From: an uncultured Bacteroidota bacterium
GTDB taxonomy: Bacteria; Bacteroidota; Bacteroidia; Chitinophagales; Chitinophagaceae
DNA: 64,000 bases
Direction: 5' to 3'
Assembly: GCA_903831575.1 (NCBI GenBank)
Contig: CAIKYB010000002.1
Span: forward strand, 48,910-112,909
Shown: positions 58,725 through 64,000 of the stretch, one piece after another
Position numbering within the stretch: the stretch's first letter is position 1
Layout: every line of letters starts with the position of its first letter
Position numbers and translations under genes: made by a program
Notes under the pieces: generated by a model
The model's input: only the letters and a program-made list of their open reading frames with translations
What the model was told of the DNA's origin: nothing
Databases searched by the model: none

Positions 58725-60218
58725 ATGAAAAAGATATTTTTATTCAGCGCGGTTGTTTTATCTGCTCTTATTTTCTCTGCATGTAGCAAAGAATATTTAG
58801 AGACACGACCAAGTAATGCTGTTACTGAGCAAGAAATAAACAGTAAAATCTCTGCTATCTATGCAGCTATTGATGGTCAAAATAAAGAATTGTTTGCTTT
58901 CAGTACCAACGGAAGCGGCAGACATGATGAATATGGACAAAAAACTGTAGATCTTCAGTCTGATTTAATGGGTAATGATATGGTAATCCACACCCAAGGA
59001 TATGGTTGGTATAATTCAGTCTATCAATACATAGAATGGGGTAGAAAAACTAGTGGTCGTACATGTGATAATACTTGGTTTTTTTACTTTGATTTGATCA
59101 AACAATCAAATAAAATACTTGCTGTTATTGATGGAGTAGTTGACGCTACCAACGATGACAAAGAAAATGTTAAAGGTCAGGTATTAGGAATTAGAGCTTA
59201 TGCTTATTACAATCTTGTAAATCTTTGGCAACAAACTTACAAAGGTGGTGAGAACAAGCCAGGTGTACCATTATATGTAACTGACGTAACTGAAGGTAAA
59301 GGAAGAGGAACCGTTCAGGATGTATATAATCAGATTATAGCTGATCTTGGAGCAGCAGAAACATTATTGGACGGTAAACCACGTGCTTCAAAAAACAATA
59401 TGAACGTAGATGTGGTAAGAGGTTTCCGTGCAAGAGTTGCATTAATTCAGGAAGACTGGTCGACTGCAGCTGCAAAAGCTCATCTTGCTGCTTTAGATTA
59501 TCCGTTAATGGATGCAAGTTCTTATATTGCAATAAATGCATTTTCTTCTATTGATAATCCTGAATGGATGTGGGGTTCTTATATAGACGATGTAAATGCT
59601 ACTATATATGCATCTTTCTTCTCTCATATGGATGTGAATGCTGGGGGATATGCAGCATTAGGTAGCCAGAAAAAAATTACTGCAGAACTTTATGATTTAA
59701 TACCAGCTTCTGATGTAAGAAAGCAATGTTGGACAGCACCTGGAACAGGATCTGATCCAAATGTTGATTACAATCAAGTAAAACATCAACTTCCTGATCC
59801 TGCTAGCTGGGCTGGAGATTATCTTTACATGAGAGCTTCTGAAATGTACCTTATTGAAGCGGAAGCTTTAGCTCGTCAAGGTCTAGATGCTCAAGCAAGA
59901 TCAGTTCTTGAGTCCATGCTTGTGACTTCAGGAAGAAATCCTAACTATTCAGCAAGTTCATTCAGCGGTCAAGATTTAATTAATGAGATATTAACTCAAA
60001 GAAGAATCGAATTGTGGGGAGAAGGATTTTCTTTGATAGATATCAAACGTTTGGGTCAAGGTTTAAATCGTGCAACAGGTGCAGGAAACCACGGCGCACC
60101 GAATTACAACCCAGCTGTGTATACCACATCTCCACTTGAGCCAAGATTTTTAATGAGAATTCCTCAAAGAGAACTAGATGCAAATTCTAGTATGACTGCA
60201 AACGACCAAAATCCATAA
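58725..60218 (+). CDS. SusD/RagB-family surface lipoprotein
   Basis: 497 residues. Lipobox ALIFSAC (Cys20) then SKEYLETRPSNAVTEQEI, the usual SusD start. N-terminal TPR-like helices (about 80-200: VKGQVLGIRAYAYYNLVNLWQQTY) and the C-terminal SusD domain with RASEMYLIEAEALARQG and ILTQRRIELWGEGFSLIDIKRLGQGL, the most conserved phrase of the family. It acts as the hinged lid of the SusC barrel and captures substrate. Lies 21 bp after the susC-like gene. Ligand unknown. Confidence 0.95.
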   Translation: MKKIFLFSAVVLSALIFSACSKEYLETRPSNAVTEQEINSKISAIYAAIDGQNKELFAFSTNGSGRHDEYGQKTVDLQSDLMGNDMVIHTQGYGWYNSVYQYIEWGRKTSGRTCDNTWFFYFDLIKQSNKILAVIDGVVDATNDDKENVKGQVLGIRAYAYYNLVNLWQQTYKGGENKPGVPLYVTDVTEGKGRGTVQDVYNQIIADLGAAETLLDGKPRASKNNMNVDVVRGFRARVALIQEDWSTAAAKAHLAALDYPLMDASSYIAINAFSSIDNPEWMWGSYIDDVNATIYASFFSHMDVNAGGYAALGSQKKITAELYDLIPASDVRKQCWTAPGTGSDPNVDYNQVKHQLPDPASWAGDYLYMRASEMYLIEAEALARQGLDAQARSVLESMLVTSGRNPNYSASSFSGQDLINEILTQRRIELWGEGFSLIDIKRLGQGLNRATGAGNHGAPNYNPAVYTTSPLEPRFLMRIPQRELDANSSMTANDQNP

Positions 60219-60252
60219 TACAAATAATTTTTAAGCGCTAATAAATAATAGT

Positions 60253-61104
60253 ATGAAAAAAAATATCAACCTCAAATTTATCTGGATTTTCGTTGCAGTT
60301 ATTTCAACCTTAATGGCTTGTAAAAAAAATAATGTTGCAGTAGACCAGAGTATTACACCTCCTGCTTTTGCAAGATTCAACACGGCGGATTCCATTGGAA
60401 CTTATTTTGTAAAGTCTACACAAGACCCATACAAATTACCAATTGCCATAACAACTGTTTCTAATCAAGATAGAACTGTTCAATTTACTTATGAATCACT
60501 TACTGCTGTAAATGGTGTTCAATTTGATGGACCAGCTTCAATAACAATTCCTGCCGGACAAGTTATTGATACACTTTCAATAACAGGATTATATGCAGGG
60601 TATAATGGCTCAAGAATTGATACTGTAAAAGTTTTAATTAGCAGTGATGATATTCCTGCAAGTTATTACAGAGGATATTTTTACATTATCATGCGTAAAG
60701 ATTGTCCTGTAGTGTTAGCCGATTTGGAAGGAGATTATGCAAATACTACAGAAAATTCGCCATGGCTTGGAGCTTATACTTATACTGCTCCAACTACTGC
60801 AACCATAACTGCACTAACAGCTACAACTGCTACTTTAGTGGTTTCTAATGTATATGATTATGGCTGGCCTGATGTAACTTATACAATGGATTGGACTGAT
60901 GCTTTAAATAAAAAAGTTAAGGTTGTTACACAATCCGGACTTGCTGATTTAGGTGGAGATGTAACTGATCTTAGACCTTTCAGTGGTAATGCGAACCTTG
61001 GTACATTTTCTAGTTGTGATGGTACAATTACTTTGAAAATGCAAGCACGTATTAATGGCGGAGCTTGGTATACAAGTCCATATATTGTTTATATGGTGAG
61101 ATAA
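60253..61104 (+). CDS. Operon-linked surface lipoprotein (SusE-position, DUF1735/DUF4843-like)
   Basis: 283 residues. Lipobox STLMAC (Cys23), KKNN start. Two beta-sandwich parts: residues about 35-150 resemble the Calx-beta/DUF4843-type domain (VQFTYESLTAVNGVQFDGPASITIPAGQ, IDTVKVLISSDD), and about 155-283 form a second beta domain that starts CPVVLADLEGDYANT. It holds the third position of the SusC-SusD operon, where surface binding proteins (SusE/SusF analogues) usually sit. Likely an accessory ligand-binding lipoprotein. A 46-bp perfect palindrome terminates the operon. Confidence 0.78.
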   Translation: MKKNINLKFIWIFVAVISTLMACKKNNVAVDQSITPPAFARFNTADSIGTYFVKSTQDPYKLPIAITTVSNQDRTVQFTYESLTAVNGVQFDGPASITIPAGQVIDTLSITGLYAGYNGSRIDTVKVLISSDDIPASYYRGYFYIIMRKDCPVVLADLEGDYANTTENSPWLGAYTYTAPTTATITALTATTATLVVSNVYDYGWPDVTYTMDWTDALNKKVKVVTQSGLADLGGDVTDLRPFSGNANLGTFSSCDGTITLKMQARINGGAWYTSPYIVYMVR

Positions 61105-61126
61105 AGAAAGATTAGCGGAATTCACA

Positions 61127-61172
61127 ATAAAAATAAATCGGGCCTGAATATTCAGGCCCGATTTATTTTTAT
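61127..61172. terminator. 46-bp perfect palindrome terminating the SusC-SusD operon
   Basis: 23-bp perfectly complementary arms centred at 61149/61150, with GC core CGGGCCTGAA/TTCAGGCCCG and A-tract/T-tract flanks (AAATAAAT...ATTTATTTTT). Intrinsic terminator after the operon's third gene; symmetric, so it could also stop transcription from the other side. Confidence 0.85.
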
Positions 61173-61245
61173 ATACTACTCGCCGTGCCTCTATCTATGA
61201 ATTAATTATGATTATTTATTTATCTTCACTTAAAATTAATTATTT

Positions 61246-61569
61246 ATGTTTTGTTCCAATTGTGGTGCTCAAATTGATAGTAAGGCTGTAATCTGTATCA
61301 AGTGTGGTGTTCCTACCAATAACGTTAGTCAGGAAACTTCTATGCTTGGCGCTACTCCAGAGGGTAGATATGATTGGTTAACTGTTTTGCTTTTGTGTTT
61401 CTTTTTAGGGGGATTAGGTGTACATAGTTTCTACACAAAGAAAACAGGCATAGGAGTTGCTCAACTTTTAACCTTAGGCGGCTGTGGAATATGGGCTTTA
61501 ATAGATTTTATTATGATACTAACTGGAGGCTTTAGAGATGGTAACGGCAATCCGCTATATAAAAAATAA
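61246..61569 (+). CDS. Zinc-ribbon TM2-domain protein
   Basis: 107 residues. The N-terminal zinc ribbon has MFCSNCGAQ..ICIKCGVP (Cys3, 6, 17, 20). After a linker comes the TM2 domain: two transmembrane helices (WLTVLLLCFFLGGLGVHSFYTKK and LLTLGGCGIWALIDFIMILTG) around the FLGGLGVHxFY turn. TM2 proteins are widespread and of unknown function; the ribbon may bind zinc or act as an interaction module. Overlaps the DUF2752 gene by 32 bp, indicating translational coupling. Confidence 0.88.
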   Translation: MFCSNCGAQIDSKAVICIKCGVPTNNVSQETSMLGATPEGRYDWLTVLLLCFFLGGLGVHSFYTKKTGIGVAQLLTLGGCGIWALIDFIMILTGGFRDGNGNPLYKK

Positions 61570-61825
61570 TGCTGTAAGACTTTTCTTGGTTATCATTCTT
61601 ATTGCTTTTTGGTTTGTTGATTATAAATCTAACGATAAATTTACTTTTTGTTTATTTAGAATGATTACGCATAAAAATTGCTTTGCATGTGGTACCATAA
61701 GAGGCATTTCTGCTATTTTGCATCTCGATTTTATTTCTGCTTACACTCTTAACAGGTTGAATATATTGTCACTTCCTATACTTGGTTTTGTGTATTTAAA
61801 CTGCTTAAAAAATAACAGATTGTAA
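61538..61825 (+). CDS. DUF2752 membrane protein
   Basis: 95 residues. Two helices, the first LFLVIILIAFWFVDYK and the last LSLPILGFVYLNCLKN; between them THKNCFACGTIRGISAILHLDFISAYTLNRLN, which is the DUF2752 signature (C-x2-C-G-x-x-R ... GDFxxAxxxN). The Cys pair suggests metal or heme association but no function is established. The TM2/DUF2752 pairing is common in Bacteroidota, and the genes overlap here by 32 bp. Confidence 0.82.
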   Translation: MVTAIRYIKNNAVRLFLVIILIAFWFVDYKSNDKFTFCLFRMITHKNCFACGTIRGISAILHLDFISAYTLNRLNILSLPILGFVYLNCLKNNRL

Positions 61826-62400
61826 CTCCAAGTATTCATTGTATAATTCAAAAGGTGCTCAAACACTTTTATAAACCCAGCCCCTTACCATGGTTCGTAC
61901 CAGGTACGTACCAAAAGTAAAAGCAAACAATTCTTTTATATTAGGAGCACGGCCTGTATTTGCTCTGGAAGCAAATACCATTCATATCTCTATTTTCTAA
62001 GGTTCCTTCGTGGTCAACATTGTTGGTACTTGGTTCGTACCAAGGCGAAGGTAATTTTGCTTTTTCCGTATATTTTTTTGATTAAATAACTGGGAAAAGA
62101 AAATAGTTACAATTATGCTTTTGATATTCTATGATTATGAAAAGGGAATAGTCAACAAGATTACGGATTTAATTAAAAGCCTCCATTCGATTCTTACTTA
62201 AGCAATGCAAGTAGGACTGATCTTCATAGTTGTAAAGATTACAAATTACTTCCCACACGTAGACTAATGTAGATCTATTTATTTAAAAAAATGTTTACAG
62301 AATATAAAATAACGGATTATTACTCTTTTTATTTAGAAAGTAAAAGGCCATAACAAATTTTATGTTTTGTTATGGCCTTTTACTAAGTGAAGGAGTTCTT
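61826..62400. other. Long non-coding region with nested inverted repeats
   Basis: 575 bp without a convincing ORF. It contains TGGTTCGTACCA twice, 140 bp apart (61891-61902, 62031-62042), GGTACGTACC once, a 9-bp inverted repeat GTATTTGCT-CTGGA-AGCAAATAC (about 61956-61978), and an arrangement in which CCTTCG (62005-62010) and CGAAGG (62046-62051) enclose two small hairpins. The end holds the T9SS gene terminator at 62341-62382. I cannot assign it to a known RNA family. Confidence 0.5.
62341..62382 (-). terminator. Terminator of the T9SS repeat protein gene
   Basis: Perfect 17-bp arms (TAAAAGGCCATAACAAA at 62341-62357, complement at 62366-62382) with an 8-nt loop, 18 bp after the stop of the minus-strand gene. 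The symmetric A/T ends allow termination in either direction. Confidence 0.75.
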
Positions 62401-64000
62401 TTAATTACCCTTCAATACTTTCGCTGAATACTTTATACTATTGTCAGCAGATTGAATTCTGATAAAATAGATAGCATTTGCATTTTTCAATAAATCAATT
62501 TCAGTTACCAATGTTGTTAATTTTTGAATCAAAATCTTTTTACCAGACTCGTCATAAATACTTAATTGCACATTCCTTGAAAGAATATCGTCCATTTTAA
62601 ATGCATTCAAGTTTACTTTAAATCTTCCATTTGTTGTTGGATTTGGAGATATAACAGAAATGGATGGAAGAGTTAAATGAAGTGTAATAGTAGAATCACA
62701 ACCAACGGCATTTGTAGCAGTAAAGGTATACGTACCACTGTAATTATAGGTCGTTCCATTCCAAGTGTAGGAATACGAACTTGTATCAATCGTGATGGAG
62801 CTGGTTGTACTATTTCTAATGGTAAGAGCAAGGGAAACCATAGAGTCGCAACCTACAGCATTAGTGCCTATCCAAGTTTTCGTTCCCGATGTGCTGTAAG
62901 TACTTCCATGCCAACTATATTTTTCACAAATGGAAACAGGTGCCTCTGTTGATGAGGTTGCTTGTTTAATTGTCAGGTTTAATGTAACAACAGAATCGCA
63001 ACCTACAGCATTAGTGCCTGTCCATGTTGGGGTATTGGTTGAAGAACTGTAAGTGTTTCCATGCCAGGAGTAGCTTCCGCATGCACTTACAATCTGTGTA
63101 GAGGAGGTTGGTTGTTTAATAATAAAATTTAAAGTAGCAGAACTGTCGCATCCTGCAGCATTAGTAAGTATTGCAGTTTGTGAGCCAGCGTTATTGAAAG
63201 TTAAACTATTCCAAACGAAAGGAAGTTCATTTGGACATTTACCCATGCTGGTTATACTACTTGTAGCTTTTTTGATTGTCAAATTTAAGGTTACAATAGA
63301 ATCGCAACCTGCTGCATTATTGCCTGTCCAAGTTTTCGTTCCCGATGTGCTATAATTACTTCCATGCCAACTATAAGTTTCACAAATGGAAACAGGTGGT
63401 TCTGTTGATGATGTTGTTGCTTTAATGTTTAGATCTAAACTTACAACAGAGTCACAACCCACAGCGTTAGTGCCTATCCAAGTTTTCGTTCCTGATGTGG
63501 TGTAAGTAATTCCATGCCATGAATAGGAGCTACAAACAGATACCGGCGATTCGGTTGATGAGGAAGGCAATTTGATCGTTAAATTTAATGTAACTAGTGA
63601 ATCACAACCTGCCGCATTCACTCCTGTCCATATTGGAGAATTGGTAGAAGTCGTGTATGTATTGCCATGCCATATGTAAAAGCTGCATGAGGATACAACT
63701 TGTGTAAATGAAGTCGGCTGTTTAATTATCAAATTTAATATAGCTGTTGAGTCACAACCGGCAGCGTTAGTTCCTGTCCAGGTCTTTGCACCACTTGTGG
63801 TGTAAGTAGTTCCATTCCATGAGTATGAAATACATGCAGATGCAGAGGCATTTGAAATCGTTGGTTGTTTAATCGTCAAATTTAATGTAGCTGTTGAGTC
63901 ACAACCGGCAGCGTTAGTTCCTGTCCAGGTTTTAGTTCCACTTGTGGTGTATGTAATCCCATTCCATGAATAGGAACTACATGCAGCATTAGCGGCGGTA
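62401..64000 (-). CDS. T9SS-secreted repeat protein (N-terminus outside window)
   Basis: Partial: the frame is open from 64000 (no start in view). The visible C-terminal 532 or so residues consist of eight complete repeats plus one cut repeat of about 50 residues. Each repeat carries a Cys-x-x-Y-x-WxGxTYxxSG start, TWTGTNAxGCDS and (V/A)TLNLTIKQPTSST, so each has two cysteines likely disulfide-bonded. A hallmark type A sorting domain follows from about ISPNPTTNGRFKVNL to the end, ending YFIRIQSADNSIKYSAKVLKGN. It is exported through type IX secretion and attached or released at the surface; adhesion or structural role is inferred. Confidence 0.88.
   Translation of the reverse strand, partial: TAANAACSSYSWNGITYTTSGTKTWTGTNAAGCDSTATLNLTIKQPTISNASASACISYSWNGTTYTTSGAKTWTGTNAAGCDSTAILNLIIKQPTSFTQVVSSCSFYIWHGNTYTTSTNSPIWTGVNAAGCDSLVTLNLTIKLPSSSTESPVSVCSSYSWHGITYTTSGTKTWIGTNAVGCDSVVSLDLNIKATTSSTEPPVSICETYSWHGSNYSTSGTKTWTGNNAAGCDSIVTLNLTIKKATSSITSMGKCPNELPFVWNSLTFNNAGSQTAILTNAAGCDSSATLNFIIKQPTSSTQIVSACGSYSWHGNTYSSSTNTPTWTGTNAVGCDSVVTLNLTIKQATSSTEAPVSICEKYSWHGSTYSTSGTKTWIGTNAVGCDSMVSLALTIRNSTTSSITIDTSSYSYTWNGTTYNYSGTYTFTATNAVGCDSTITLHLTLPSISVISPNPTTNGRFKVNLNAFKMDDILSRNVQLSIYDESGKKILIQKLTTLVTEIDLLKNANAIYFIRIQSADNSIKYSAKVLKGN

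Noticed and set aside
61891..62051. Possible tRNA or integron attC site because of GGTTCG and nested inverted repeats
   Set aside because: No acceptor-stem/anticodon arrangement or CCA-type end, and the GTTRRRY/RYYYAAC core pairs of attC are not present.
62401..64000. Repeats in the final 1.6 kb considered as non-coding tandem repeat or CRISPR
   Set aside because: The period is about 150 bp, in frame, and encodes conserved protein repeats ending in a T9SS sorting domain.

Overview
The window looks like a chromosomal segment of a low-GC Bacteroidota member, most likely of the Chitinophagaceae type (a guess from gene content, not a placement). Evidence: a SusC/SusD pair, a type IX secretion (T9SS) C-terminal domain, S46 and M28 peptidases, a bacterial GH3 protein, MerC and DUF5606 proteins. 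Shine-Dalgarno sequences are scarce, and many genes are preceded by the Bacteroidota -7 promoter element TAnnTTTG. I see no rRNA, tRNA, CRISPR array, insertion sequence or prophage. The window opens inside an lptC-like gene and ends inside a repeat-rich T9SS protein gene.

Layout. 1-2.3 kb: lptC (partial), an outer-membrane barrel protein and coaX. 2.4-9.5 kb: surface-glycan genes, namely two GT2 enzymes, then (after meaB on the other strand) a five-gene run with FdtA/FdtB, which make dTDP-3-amino-3,6-dideoxyhexose, and three glycosyltransferases including a WecF/GT56 relative. 9.6-19.5 kb: a small CxxC membrane protein, typA, uvrB, an FN3 lipoprotein, polA, a DsbA-like protein and a DUF1801 protein. 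19.5-23.3 kb: a 41-residue membrane peptide, an ArsR regulator with a CxC motif, a rhodanese and a TonB-dependent receptor. 23.4-28.2 kb: DUF5606, oligopeptidase F, and a Fur/SCO1/MerC metal module with a Fur-type inverted repeat between its divergent arms. 28.4-34 kb: radical SAM/SPASM, AI-2E-type permease, GHL10 hydrolase, sigma-54 and a PAP2-like membrane protein. 34.3-42.9 kb: cupredoxin lipoprotein, UvrD-type helicase, Nfu scaffold, a pnuC-tag-nadR-kinase operon, mtgA, LysE and GH3. 43-53 kb: S46 dipeptidyl peptidase, a deoxyhypusine-synthase-like protein, M28 peptidase, rpiB, tatC, prfA, an amidohydrolase and recO. 53-61.1 kb: an RND exporter and a SusC-SusD-lipoprotein operon. 61.2-64 kb: TM2 and DUF2752 proteins, a structured non-coding stretch and the T9SS repeat protein.

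Most genes are housekeeping. The more unusual signals are: (i) the FdtA/FdtB/GT56 sugar cluster; (ii) a 26-bp arsR-promoter-like sequence repeated 23 kb away without an arsR gene; (iii) -7 elements only 4-5 nt from start codons, suggesting leaderless mRNAs; (iv) 5'-terminal stem-loops predicted on the typA and prfA messages; (v) related intergenic repeats (GTTGAATGGTTG words, a TTTGCGTGAAAC element and a CCCACGGTTT palindrome); (vi) a type III pantothenate kinase lacking the usual Asp of its second phosphate-binding motif. I found no clear new defence or secretion system; these are candidates rather than demonstrated novelties.
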